DNA from: Xylophilus sp. ASV27
GTDB taxonomy: Bacteria > Pseudomonadota > Gammaproteobacteria > Burkholderiales > Burkholderiaceae_C
NCBI RefSeq assembly: GCF_016428875.1
Contig: NZ_JAELTO010000041.1
Location: 1-34,011 of the forward strand
Direction: 5' to 3'
DNA length: 34,011 bases
The notes beneath the pieces were generated by a model. That model made no database searches and was not told the origin of the DNA. It worked only from the letters and a program-made list of their open reading frames with translations. The translations under genes and the position numbers were made by a program. Shown here one piece after another: positions 7,945 to 16,133 of this stretch; positions within the stretch are counted from its first letter, which is position 1; each line of letters begins with the position of its first letter.

Positions 7945-7976
7945 CAACAAAAAAGGCCCCGCAGGGCCTTTTGTTG
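7945..7976. terminator. Bidirectional Rho-independent terminator
   Basis: AAAAGGCCC (7951-7959) pairs with GGGCCTTTT (7964-7972) around a four-base loop. T-rich tails lie on both strands (TTTTGTTG on plus, TTTTTTGTTG on minus). It lies between the convergent dehydrogenase and RRM genes and can end transcripts from both. Confidence 0.8.
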
Positions 7977-7990
7977 AGTTGCCGGCGTCC

Positions 7991-8497
7991 TCAGTAACCG
8001 CCGTTGCCGCCGCCGTATCCACCACCACCGCTATTGCGGCCGCCGCGCGGACCGGATCCGTAGGGGCTGCGGAAACCACCGTCGCCGGCACCGCCGCCAC
8101 CACTGCGGCCTCCGTAGCCGCCACCGCCGCTGCGGCCACCACCACCACCGTAGCCGCCACCGCCGCCATATCCACCACCACCGCCGCTCCCGCCGCCGCC
8201 GTAACCGCCCCCACCGCCGCCATAGCCACCGCTACGCGGGGGGCGGGCCTCCATGGGGCGGGCCTCGTTGACCACGACGCTGCGCCCGCCGAGCGGCTGG
8301 CCGTTCATGCCGTTGATCGCGGCCTGGGCTTCGTCATCGCTGCCCATCTCGACGAAACCAAAACCCTTGGAGCGACCGGTGTCGCGCTCCATCATGACCT
8401 TGGCACTGGTGACGGCGCCGAACTGGCCGAAGGCCTGCTCCAGATCGGAGTCTCGCACCGAGTAAGGCAGGTTGCCGACGTAGAGTTTGTTGCCCAT
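7991..8497 (-). CDS. Glycine-rich RRM RNA-binding protein (copy 1)
   Basis: A 168-residue protein with one N-terminal RNA recognition motif: RNP2 LYVGNL (5-10) and RNP1 KGFGFVEM (44-51). After about residue 88 it is a low-complexity Gly/Tyr/Ser/Arg tail of GGGGY-type repeats ending GGGNGGY. Bacterial proteins of this type bind RNA, are often cold-induced and may act as RNA chaperones. ATG 8497 was chosen because the family starts MGNKLYVGNL and GAGGAG lies 8-13 bases upstream. A longer open frame to 8548 lacks support. The gene has a paralogue 237 bases upstream in the same orientation, but a terminator and a separate leader imply separate transcripts. Confidence 0.92.
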   Translation of the reverse strand: MGNKLYVGNLPYSVRDSDLEQAFGQFGAVTSAKVMMERDTGRSKGFGFVEMGSDDEAQAAINGMNGQPLGGRSVVVNEARPMEARPPRSGGYGGGGGGYGGGGSGGGGGYGGGGGYGGGGGRSGGGGYGGRSGGGGAGDGGFRSPYGSGPRGGRNSGGGGYGGGNGGY

Positions 8498-8499
8498 TA

Positions 8500-8539
8500 C
8501 GGGACTCCTCAAAAACATGGATAAAGCGATGGAGTCCCG
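8500..8539 (-). promoter_or_regulatory. RBS-masking hairpin in the leader of RRM copy 1
   Basis: On the transcript, CGGGACTCC (8531-8539) pairs perfectly with GGAGTCCCG (8500-8508) over nine base pairs, with a 22-base AT-rich loop. The 3' arm contains part of the Shine-Dalgarno GAGGAG and ends two bases before the ATG. A closely similar leader precedes the paralogue. The pairing is seen in the sequence; a role as a temperature-responsive or autoregulatory switch is inferred. Confidence 0.65.
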
Positions 8540-8616
8540 AAAACGCAATCAACACCGACCACGCGAAAACTACGCATCACCACAAGCTGGCATGGATTTT
8601 CAGGCCCTGCGACGGC

Positions 8617-8647
8617 ATTATGGCGCATAAGTTCGGAAAAAAAGCAA
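8617..8647 (-). promoter_or_regulatory. Possible promoter of RRM copy 1
   Basis: On the minus strand, CATAAT (8617-8622) could be a -10 box and TTGCTT (8642-8647) a -35 box, 19 bases apart. The spacing is long but the flanking T-run is typical of strong promoters. A start near 8610 would give a leader of about 110 bases, long enough to hold the hairpin. The same CATAATG occurs upstream of the paralogue at 9280-9285. Confidence 0.35.
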
Positions 8648-8685
8648 GCGTTCTTTCGCTCAAAACCCGGCCTATCTGAGGCCCA

Positions 8686-8711
8686 AGAAAAAAGGGCCCG
8701 AAGGCCCTTTT
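8686..8711 (-). terminator. Rho-independent terminator of RRM copy 2
   Basis: Read on the minus strand, AAAAGGGCC, a TTCG tetraloop, and GGCCCTTTT followed by TT form a 9-bp stem (8690-8698 with 8703-8711) and a U-tract. It lies 24 bases after the stop of the second RRM gene and separates it from the first. Confidence 0.85.
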
Positions 8712-8734
8712 GTAGGGATGCGCAGCGCGCCGGA

Positions 8735-9145
8735 TCAGTAGCCGCCACGGCCGCCGTAGCCGCCGCCGCTGTTGCCACCGCCATAACCGCCGCCGCCGCT
8801 ACGGCCACCGCCGTAGCCGCCACTGCCGCCGCCGCCATAACCACCACCGCCGCCACCGCCGTAGCCACCGCCGCCACCCGAACGGGGGGGACGCGGCTCC
8901 ATCGGGCGTGCTTCATTGACGACGAGGTTGCGGCCGCCGAAGGCTTGGCCGTTGGTGCCGGTGATGGCCGACTGTGCTTCCGCATCGCTGCTCATTTCGA
9001 CGAAACCGAAGCCCTTGGAGCGGCCGGTGTCGCGTTCCATCATCACTTTGGCGCTGTTGACGGAACCGTACTGGCTGAAGGTCTGCTGCAGATCTTCGTC
9101 ACGGAAGGTATAGGGCAGGTTGCCCACGTAAAGTTTGTTGCCCAT
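8735..9145 (-). CDS. Glycine-rich RRM RNA-binding protein (copy 2)
   Basis: A 136-residue paralogue of the protein at 7991-8497: the first 10 residues and RNP1 (KGFGFVEM, 44-51) are identical, and VMMERDTGRS and VVNEARPME are shared. The Gly-rich tail (GGGGYGGG repeats ending GGYGGRGGY) is shorter. The start at 9145 is fixed by homology and by GAGGAG in the leader, identical to the paralogue. RRM proteins of this class bind single-stranded RNA in the cytoplasm. The pair looks like a tandem duplication in which the leader was kept and the tails diverged in length. Confidence 0.92.
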   Translation of the reverse strand: MGNKLYVGNLPYTFRDEDLQQTFSQYGSVNSAKVMMERDTGRSKGFGFVEMSSDAEAQSAITGTNGQAFGGRNLVVNEARPMEPRPPRSGGGGGYGGGGGGGYGGGGSGGYGGGRSGGGGYGGGNSGGGYGGRGGY

Positions 9146-9147
9146 CT

Positions 9148-9185
9148 CGGGACTCCTCAAAAAAACAAGACGCGATGGAGTCTGG
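9148..9185 (-). promoter_or_regulatory. RBS-masking hairpin in the leader of RRM copy 2
   Basis: On the transcript, GACTCC (within 9177-9185) pairs with GGAGTC (within 9148-9156) across a 20-base AT-rich loop; the outer three bases are partly mismatched compared with the 9-bp stem of copy 1. The arm again overlaps GAGGAG just before the ATG. ACTCCATCGC and TTTTTTGAGGAGTCCCG are shared with the copy 1 leader, as are GATTGCGT and TTTCGCGT further up. Confidence 0.55.
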
Positions 9186-9401
9186 GCCACGCAATCAGCA
9201 AACCAGTGACGACTTCAAAGACGCGAAACTGACCATACACCGCAATACGCACGGGGCCCGAAAGCCTCCGCGCGCGGCCATTATGCGCTAGATCCCACGG
9301 TTTGAAACCTCTGCCAGGCCTTGCCGCACGCAGGGGTTTTCCCGGGGGCGGGCCAGGGAGCCTCGCGGCCGGGGCGGCGCGGACGGGGCGGCAAGCATTG
9401 C

Positions 9402-9407
9402 TATACT
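9402..9407 (+). promoter_or_regulatory. Probable -10 box of metX
   Basis: TATACT, with a G two bases downstream, is close to the sigma-70 consensus and would start transcription near 9414, right at the first stem of the predicted riboswitch. The -35 region about 17 bases upstream is GC-rich and poor, consistent with a promoter relying on its -10. Confidence 0.5.
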
Positions 9408-9412
9408 GGCCC

Positions 9413-9466
9413 GACGCGCCGATTTGCTCCAGCTTGCGGGCGCTTAACAAGTACAGCTAAAGACGG
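9413..9466 (+). promoter_or_regulatory. SAM-II (SAM-alpha) riboswitch aptamer
   Basis: The segment has the SAM-II layout. GCGCC (9416-9420) is followed by GATTTGCTCCAGCTTGCG, the return arm GGCGC, an A-rich TTAACAA, and the conserved 3' AGCTAAAG (9455-9462). These match the order and key bases of known metX leaders of this class: GCGC-x-GAUUU, UUGC, GCGC, AA-rich strand, AGCUAAA. SAM-II folds as a pseudoknot that binds S-adenosylmethionine and lowers expression of methionine genes. Its place just after a -10 box and just before a terminator and metX agrees. Recognised by eye; a covariance search is the proper test. Confidence 0.78.
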
Positions 9467-9491
9467 ACCGACGCGACAGACACCCCCGACG

Positions 9492-9524
9492 CCCGGCCTC
9501 GTTTTCAGCGATGCCGGGTTTTTT
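9492..9524 (+). terminator. Intrinsic terminator, likely riboswitch expression platform
   Basis: CCCGGC (9492-9497) pairs with GCCGGG (9513-9518), extended inside by TCG/CGA, and is followed by six T. It ends one base before ATG 9526 of metX. Because it lies between the SAM-binding aptamer and the gene, it can switch metX off by premature termination. Confidence 0.72.
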
Positions 9525-9525
9525 C

Positions 9526-10728
9526 ATGTCGTTTCTCGCCACACCCCGAACCATGCACTTCGCCGCGCCGCTGCCGCTGCAGAGCGGTGCCGTGCTGGCC
9601 GGCTACACCCTGGCCTACGAGACCTACGGCACGCTCAACGCCGAGCGCTCGAATGCCGTGCTGGTCTGCCACGCACTCAATGCCTCGCACCACGTGGCCG
9701 GCGTGTACGCGGGCCAGGAGCGCTCGGAGGGCTGGTGGGACAACATGGTGGGACCGGGAAAGCCGGTGGATACCGAGCGTTTCTTCGTCATCGGCGTGAA
9801 CAACCTGGGTTCCTGCTTCGGCTCGACCGGGCCGGCCGACGTGAACTCCGCCACCGGCCGGGTCTGGGGTGCGGACTTCCCCGTGGTCACGGTGGAGGAC
9901 TGGGTCAATGCGCAGGCCCGGCTGCTGGATGCGCTGGGCATCGGCGCCCTGGCCGCCGTCATGGGCGGCAGCCTGGGCGGCATGCAGGCGCTGTCGTGGA
10001 CCCTGCAGCATCCGCAACGGGTGCGCCATGCGGTGGTGGTGGCCAGCGCGCCCAACCTGAATGCCGAGAACATCGCCTTCAACGAGGTGGCGCGGCGCGC
10101 CATCGTGACCGACCCGGACTTCCACGGCGGCCACTTCTACGAGCACGGCGTGGTGCCCAAGCGCGGCCTGCGCATTGCGCGCATGCTCGGCCACATCACC
10201 TACCTGAGCGATGACGTGATGAACGCCAAGTTCGGCCGCCAGTTGCGCCGCGCCACCGAGGCGGCGGTCGAAGGCGCGGTCAGCCTGGAGGCGCAGACCT
10301 ACCGCTATTCCACGCAGGAGATCGAGTTCCAGATCGAGAGCTACCTGCGCCACCAGGCCGACAAGTTCAGCGAGTACTTCGACGCCAACACCTATCTGCT
10401 GATCACGCGCGCGCTGGACTATTTCGACCCGGCCCGCGGCTACGGCGGCAGCCTGGCGCGCGCGCTGTCGCGTGCGCGCTGCCGCTTCCTGCTGGTGAGC
10501 TTCACCACCGACTGGCGCTTTTCGCCGGCGCGCAGCCGCGAGATCGTGCGCGCTCTGCTCGAGAACCGCCGCGACGTGAGCTACGCGGAGATCGACGCCC
10601 CGCACGGCCACGACGCGTTCCTGCTCGACGACGCGCGCTACCACGACCTGGTGCGCTCTTACTTCTATGGCATTGCGCGCGACCTGGCCGTGGGCCAATC
10701 CGCCAGAGCGGAGGGCACGGCCCCATGA
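9526..10728 (+). CDS. metX: Homoserine O-acyltransferase (MetX)
   Basis: MetX acylates homoserine, the first committed step of methionine synthesis. It is an alpha/beta-hydrolase of 400 residues from ATG 9526, with [12 protein letters not shown], the oxyanion region [12 protein letters not shown] (92-103), the nucleophile elbow GGSLGG (Ser149), FTTDWRF with the acid, and PHGHDAFL with the catalytic His. Many proteobacterial MetX proteins next to metW use succinyl-CoA rather than acetyl-CoA, so the donor is left open. An ATG at 9511 lies inside the terminator and is rejected; ATG 9526 follows the U-tract without a clear ribosome binding site, so ATG 9553 remains possible. It overlaps metW by four bases. 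Confidence 0.95.
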   Translation: MSFLATPRTMHFAAPLPLQSGAVLAGYTLAYETYGTLNAERSNAVLVCHALNASHHVAGVYAGQERSEGWWDNMVGPGKPVDTERFFVIGVNNLGSCFGSTGPADVNSATGRVWGADFPVVTVEDWVNAQARLLDALGIGALAAVMGGSLGGMQALSWTLQHPQRVRHAVVVASAPNLNAENIAFNEVARRAIVTDPDFHGGHFYEHGVVPKRGLRIARMLGHITYLSDDVMNAKFGRQLRRATEAAVEGAVSLEAQTYRYSTQEIEFQIESYLRHQADKFSEYFDANTYLLITRALDYFDPARGYGGSLARALSRARCRFLLVSFTTDWRFSPARSREIVRALLENRRDVSYAEIDAPHGHDAFLLDDARYHDLVRSYFYGIARDLAVGQSARAEGTAP

Positions 10729-11309
10729 GCGACTCCCTGACCATGCGCCTGATCGCGCAGCTCGTGCCCGAAGGCGCGCGCGTGCTGGACCTGGGCTGCG
10801 GCGACGGCGCCATGCTCGACCTGCTGCAGCGCGAGCGCGGCTGTACCGGCTACGGCATCGAGATCGCCGACGCCAACGTGCTGGCCTGCGTGCAGCGCGG
10901 CGTCAACGTGATCCAGCGCAATCTCGAAGCCGGGCTGGACCTGTTCGACGATGGCTCCTTCGACGTGGTGCTGCAGCTCGACACGCTGCAGCACCTGCGC
11001 AATGCGGAAACCATGCTGCGCGAGACCGTGCGCGTGGGCCGCATCGGCATCGTCGCCTTTCCCAACTTCGCGCACTGGCCCAACCGCCTGTCGGTGCTGC
11101 GCGGACGCATGCCGGTCACGCGGCGCCTGCCCTACCAGTGGTACGACACGCCCAACATCCGCGTCGGTACCTACCGCGACTTCGCCGCGCTGGCGCAGAA
11201 GAACCGGCTGCGCCTGCTCGACGCCTTCGGCCTGCACGAGGGTCGGCAGGTGCGCTTCCTGCCCAATGCGCGCGCCGGAACGGCGGTGTTCAAGGTCGAG
11301 CGCAGCTGA
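10725..11309 (+). CDS. metW: Methionine biosynthesis protein MetW
   Basis: A 194-residue methyltransferase-fold protein with the SAM motif VLDLGCGDG (20-28), a [12 protein letters not shown] segment typical of MetW, and [11 protein letters not shown]. MetW partners MetX in bacteria that use this pathway and is reported to activate MetX. The start overlaps the metX stop as ATGA (10725-10728), so translation is coupled and both genes fall under the SAM-II leader. About 100 bases without evident terminator separate it from the bactofilin gene. Confidence 0.93.
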   Translation: MSDSLTMRLIAQLVPEGARVLDLGCGDGAMLDLLQRERGCTGYGIEIADANVLACVQRGVNVIQRNLEAGLDLFDDGSFDVVLQLDTLQHLRNAETMLRETVRVGRIGIVAFPNFAHWPNRLSVLRGRMPVTRRLPYQWYDTPNIRVGTYRDFAALAQKNRLRLLDAFGLHEGRQVRFLPNARAGTAVFKVERS

Positions 11310-11414
11310 CCGGCCGATCGCCAGCAAGCGTCGAACACCGTTACCTTTCTTGCGCAATCACATGAAGCTTTGCGCGCAAGTGCTATTTAGCATGGGGGTT
11401 TTTTCGGAGACGCC

Positions 11415-11984
11415 ATGGCGCTGCAATCCCCCTTCTTTGGCAAACGAGAGGCTGAACCCCTGAGCCCCCGCACCAGCCCGCCGGCCGGCTCGTCGTCGAT
11501 GGCGCTGCCGTCGTCCTCGGGCGCCGCCCCGTCCACGCTGGCCGGCGCGCCTGCGAGCGAGGCGCGGGCCAGTGCCGGGTCGGGCGCGCCCGGCGCGGCC
11601 ACGAGCGCGGCCGCGGCCGAGGCCAAGGAGAGCGCCAGCAAGCTCACCGTCGGTCCCAACATCAAGTTGAAGGGCGTGGAGATCACCGACTGCGACACGC
11701 TGGTGGTCGAGGGCATCGTCGAGGCGACCATGGATTCGCGCGTGATCCGCATCGCCGAGCAGGGGGCGTTCAAGGGCTCGGCCGAGATCGACATCGCCGA
11801 GATCCACGGCGCCTTCGACGGCAGCCTGACGGTGCGCGACAAGCTGGTCATCTATTCCACCGGCCGGGTCACCGGCACGGTGCGCTACGGCAAGCTGGTG
11901 GTCGAGGAGGGCGGCCAGCTCTCGGGCGAAATCGGCTTCGGCTTCAACGGCGGCGGCAAGCCGGTGGTGCCGCCGCCGGCCTGA
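11415..11984 (+). CDS. Bactofilin (BacA/CcmA family)
   Basis: Bactofilins polymerise without nucleotide into membrane-associated filaments that position cell-wall enzymes and other envelope machinery. The protein has 189 residues. An N-terminal Pro/Ser/Ala-rich disordered tail covers about 1-75. The beta-helix core covers about 76-180, with repeating hydrophobic-glycine turns (LVVEGIVEATMDSRVIRI; GSAEIDIAEIHGAFDGSLTV; GRVTGTVRYGKLVVEEGGQL). A short Pro-rich end follows. CGGAG lies 6-10 bases upstream of ATG 11415. It stands alone here between methionine and peptidase genes, so the neighbourhood does not identify its cargo. The N-terminal tail is longer than in many bactofilins. Confidence 0.9.
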   Translation: MALQSPFFGKREAEPLSPRTSPPAGSSSMALPSSSGAAPSTLAGAPASEARASAGSGAPGAATSAAAAEAKESASKLTVGPNIKLKGVEITDCDTLVVEGIVEATMDSRVIRIAEQGAFKGSAEIDIAEIHGAFDGSLTVRDKLVIYSTGRVTGTVRYGKLVVEEGGQLSGEIGFGFNGGGKPVVPPPA

Positions 11985-12039
11985 GCGCGCGCGGGCGCAG
12001 AATGGTGCGTTGACCGCACTTCCTCCACGGAGAACCCTC

Positions 12040-13539
<1,500 letters not shown>

Positions 13540-13548
13540 AATATGGCT

Positions 13549-13593
13549 GTAGCCCAGGTTCTGCCTGGGCTGTATGCTATCAATAATGTAGCA
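13549..13593 (+). repeat. Two-hairpin repeat, copy 1 (AT tail to the right)
   Basis: GCCCAGG (13552-13558), five bases, and CCTGGGC (13564-13570) form a GC hairpin. After a 4-base gap TGCTA (13575-13579) and TAGCA (13589-13593) form a weak AT-rich hairpin. The same layout recurs four more times in the window. It lies between the convergent M20 peptidase and DUF937 genes. Confidence 0.8.
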
Positions 13594-13600
13594 CTTCGGT

Positions 13601-14068
13601 TCAGCGCTTCTGCAGCATGCCTTCGAGCGCGCCGAGCAGGCCGCCCGCGCCTGCGGGCTCGGTGCCCGGTGCCGGCAGCGTGCCGTGCGGGGTCAGCTTG
13701 TCCACGATGAGCGGCAGGTACTGCGCCAGCAGCGCCTGCAACTGGGCCGGGTTCAGGCCGGCCTTGGCCGCGAGCTGGCCGATGGTGTCGCTGCCCAGCG
13801 CGCTGCCCACCTGCGTCTCGGACACCGGCAGGTTGGCGCCGGTGCCGATCCAGGACTGCACCAGATGGCCCAGTCCGGCCTGGCTGAACTTGCCCACGAG
13901 ACCCCCCAGTCCGCCGACCGGGCCGTTGGAGGAGATCAGCAGCGGCCCGAGCACGCCGGCGAGGGCGCCGAGTTCTCCGAGGCCGCCCGCGCTGCCGCCG
14001 GGCGCCTGCCCCGGCTGACCGGGCTGGCCGCCCAGAACCGAATTGACGACGGAATCCAGGAGTCCCAT
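13601..14068 (-). CDS. DUF937 (YidB-like) protein
   Basis: A 155-residue protein beginning MGLLDSVVNSVLGG, the usual start of YidB/DUF937 proteins, followed by a Gly/Pro/Gln-rich spacer. The conserved helical core comprises GGLGGLVGKFSQAGLGHLVQ, WIGTGANLPVS, and LAAKAGLNPAQLQALLAQYLP (given in parts). YidB-type proteins have no firmly known function; structures show a small all-helical fold. AAAGGAA lies upstream of ATG 14068; the open frame extends to 14182 but without family support. It ends near repeat copy 1 and runs in the same direction as rsmE, 55 bases downstream of it. Confidence 0.85.
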   Translation of the reverse strand: MGLLDSVVNSVLGGQPGQPGQAPGGSAGGLGELGALAGVLGPLLISSNGPVGGLGGLVGKFSQAGLGHLVQSWIGTGANLPVSETQVGSALGSDTIGQLAAKAGLNPAQLQALLAQYLPLIVDKLTPHGTLPAPGTEPAGAGGLLGALEGMLQKR

Positions 14069-14123
14069 ACGCGTTCCTTTCAAGGGTGAGAAGTGCTGAG
14101 AAGTGCCGGGCATTGTGCCCGCG

Positions 14124-14840
14124 CTACAGGAGCCGCGCCAGCGCCGCCAGCGGCGCGGTTTCGGCGCGCAGCACCGGCGCACCGAGCCGCACCGGGCGGA
14201 AGCCGGCGGCCAGGGCGGCGTCTTCCTCTTCGGGCGCCAGGCCGCCTTCGGGGCCGGAGAGGAAGGTCAGCGCCTGCCCGGGCGGCAGCGTGCCTGCGGC
14301 CAGCGGCTGCGCGCCCTCGCGCAGCGACAGCAGCAGCCGCGTGCACGGCGCTGCCGGCGGCAGGCCGCGCAGCCAGTCGGCGAGCGTGCGCACCGGATGC
14401 AGCGGCGGCACGCGGTTGCGGCCGCTCTGCTCGCAGGCGGCCACCGCCACGGCCTGCCAGTGGGCGATCTTCTTCCCGGCGCGCTCGCTCGACAGGCGCA
14501 GCACGGTGCGCGCGGTGCTCAGCGGCTGCAGGCTGGCCGCGCCGAGTTCGGTGGCCTTTTCCACCAGCCAGTCCATGCGCTCGTTGGCCGGCATGCCCAG
14601 CGCCAGATGCAGCGTGCGCGGCGCCTCGCGCTCGACCGGGTCGTGCGCGCCGAGCTCCACCGTGACCTCGCTGCGGCCCATGGCGCGCACCGTGGCCGCG
14701 TATTCGCCGCCCCGGCCGTCGAACAGCGTGAGCACGTCGCCCGGTTGCAGGCGCAGCACCTGCACATGCCGCGCCGCGCCCGGCGGCAGCGCCAGCGTGC
14801 TGCCGGTGGCCAGAGGAATGGGGCAGTGGATGCGCGGCAT
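14124..14840 (-). CDS. rsmE: 16S rRNA (uracil-1498-N3)-methyltransferase
   Basis: RsmE methylates N3 of U1498 in the 30S decoding region. The 238-residue protein has an N-terminal PUA-like part (HCPIPLATGSTLALPPGAARH; LTLFDGRGGEY) and a C-terminal SPOUT knot domain: NERMDWLVEKATELGA, RLLLSLREGAQPL, and the SAM-binding loop LSGPEGGLAPEEEDAA. These are the signature segments of the family. ATG 14840 is adjacent to repeat copy 2, which occupies the whole leader, so promoter and ribosome binding sequences must lie within the repeat; no Shine-Dalgarno is evident. DUF937 follows and may be cotranscribed. Confidence 0.93.
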   Translation of the reverse strand: MPRIHCPIPLATGSTLALPPGAARHVQVLRLQPGDVLTLFDGRGGEYAATVRAMGRSEVTVELGAHDPVEREAPRTLHLALGMPANERMDWLVEKATELGAASLQPLSTARTVLRLSSERAGKKIAHWQAVAVAACEQSGRNRVPPLHPVRTLADWLRGLPPAAPCTRLLLSLREGAQPLAAGTLPPGQALTFLSGPEGGLAPEEEDAALAAGFRPVRLGAPVLRAETAPLAALARLL

Positions 14841-14841
14841 G

Positions 14842-14886
14842 ATGCTACTGAATATATAGCTGCAAGCCCTGGATCCACCTGGGCTT
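14842..14886 (-). repeat. Two-hairpin repeat, copy 2 (AT tail to the left)
   Basis: TGCTA (14843-14847) and TAGCT (14857-14861) form the AT hairpin. After a 4-base gap GCCCTGG, five bases, and CCTGGGC (14878-14884) form the GC hairpin with one mismatched position. Orientation is inverted relative to copy 1. It starts one base beyond the rsmE start codon. Confidence 0.75.
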
Positions 14887-14909
14887 CAGCCACTTTTTAT
14901 CTAAATTCG

Positions 14910-16046
14910 CTAGACGCGGCCGAAGGCGAAGCCGGTGGCCGCCTGGGTGCCTTCCACCCGGTCGATCAGGCGCAGCAGCGGCGCCAGCTCGCGGTAGCGC
15001 GCGGCGGTGGCGCGGATGTAAGCGATGAAACGCGGCGTGTCGGCCAGATACTTCGGCTTGCCGTCGCGCAGCGTGATCCGCGTGAAGATGCCGGCCACCT
15101 TGAGGTGGCGCTGCAGGCCCATCCATTCCACCGCGCGGTAGAAGTCGCCGAAGTCGGCGTCCACCGGCAGGCCGGCGCGGCGCGCGCGCTCCCAGTAGCG
15201 CACGGTCACGTCCAGCACCATGTCTTCCTCCCAGCTCAGGAAGGCGTCGCGCATCAGGCAGGCGATGTCGTAGGTGATCGGGCCGTAGACCGCGTCCTGG
15301 AAGTCGAGCAAGCCCAGCGGCGTGCCGCCCGGGCCATCGGCCACCATCAGGTTGCGCGGCATGAAGTCGCGGTGCACGTAGACCGGCGCGCCCGCCAGGT
15401 TGCGCTCGACGATCAGCTCGAAGGTCTTGTGCAGCGTAGCGGCGACCTCGCCCTCGACCGCCACGCCGCGGTGCCGCGCCAGGTACCAGTCGGGAAACAG
15501 TTGCAGCTCGCGCCGCAGCAGCGCCGCGTCATAGGCCGGCAGCGCGCCGGGGCGCGAGGCGCGCTGCCAGGCGACGAGTGCCTCGACGGCCTGCAGGTAA
15601 TAGGGCAGGGCGCCCTGCGGGTCGGCCGGGTCGATCACCTCCAGCACCGTGTGCCGGCCCAGGTCGTCCAGCAGCAGGAAGCCCAGCGCCTGCTCCCAGG
15701 CCAGGATGCGCGGCACCCGCAGGCCGGCGCCGGCCATGAGGCCGGCGACCTGCACGAAGGGGGCGCAGTCCTCCTTCTCCGGCGGCGCGTCCATGACGAT
15801 GGCGCTGCCGCCGGGCAGGCCGGGCGCGTCCACGCGGAAGTAGCGGCGAAAGCTCGCGTCCACCGAGGCCGGGCGCACCGAGCCGGGCACCAGGCCGTGC
15901 GCCGCGGCCTGCGCCGCCAGCCAGGCGTCGAAGGCCGCGTGGCGGGCCGGATCGGCCCAAACGATGGCGGGGGCGGCGGGCGAAGGGTCGGCGGCCGCCG
16001 CCGCGGCAGCGGCGTGGTCCGCGCCGGGGCAGGCGGATGGGCTCAT
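14910..16046 (-). CDS. amgK: Aminoglycoside-phosphotransferase-like kinase, likely AmgK (MurNAc/GlcNAc anomeric kinase)
   Basis: A 378-residue APH-fold kinase. The ATP-binding lobe includes FRRYFRV and SAIVMDAPPEKED; the catalytic loop reads VYVHRDFMPRNLMV (HxDxxxxN) and the metal loop LLDFQDAVYGP. In Pseudomonas, AmgK phosphorylates N-acetylmuramate and N-acetylglucosamine at C1 for peptidoglycan recycling, and its gene lies beside lptD, as here, divergent from lptD. That synteny and the length support AmgK over a resistance enzyme. The partner uridylyltransferase murU, often next to it, is not in this window: rsmE follows instead. The N-terminal 25 residues are Ala-rich; start 16046 has no clear Shine-Dalgarno. 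Confidence 0.82.
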   Translation of the reverse strand: MSPSACPGADHAAAAAAAADPSPAAPAIVWADPARHAAFDAWLAAQAAAHGLVPGSVRPASVDASFRRYFRVDAPGLPGGSAIVMDAPPEKEDCAPFVQVAGLMAGAGLRVPRILAWEQALGFLLLDDLGRHTVLEVIDPADPQGALPYYLQAVEALVAWQRASRPGALPAYDAALLRRELQLFPDWYLARHRGVAVEGEVAATLHKTFELIVERNLAGAPVYVHRDFMPRNLMVADGPGGTPLGLLDFQDAVYGPITYDIACLMRDAFLSWEEDMVLDVTVRYWERARRAGLPVDADFGDFYRAVEWMGLQRHLKVAGIFTRITLRDGKPKYLADTPRFIAYIRATAARYRELAPLLRLIDRVEGTQAATGFAFGRV

Positions 16047-16133
16047 GGATAATCCCGATTCTACAAAGCCGCCCCCCTGCGGACGGCCCCTCCCCCTGGA
16101 ACCTTTTGTCCGCACTGCCACCTGCCCCGATGG

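Noticed and set aside
7979..8524. Plus-strand frame rich in Ala and Thr across RRM copy 1
   Set aside because: It is the complement of the glycine-rich tail codons; the minus strand has RNP1 and RNP2 motifs.
7991..9145. GGY-type repeats in the RRM genes as a tandem DNA repeat or CRISPR
   Set aside because: Units are irregular glycine codons of low-complexity tails, with no conserved repeat-spacer pattern.
11350..11389. Sigma-70 promoter before the bactofilin gene (TTGCGC and TATTTA)
   Set aside because: The boxes are 28 bases apart, too far for a standard promoter.
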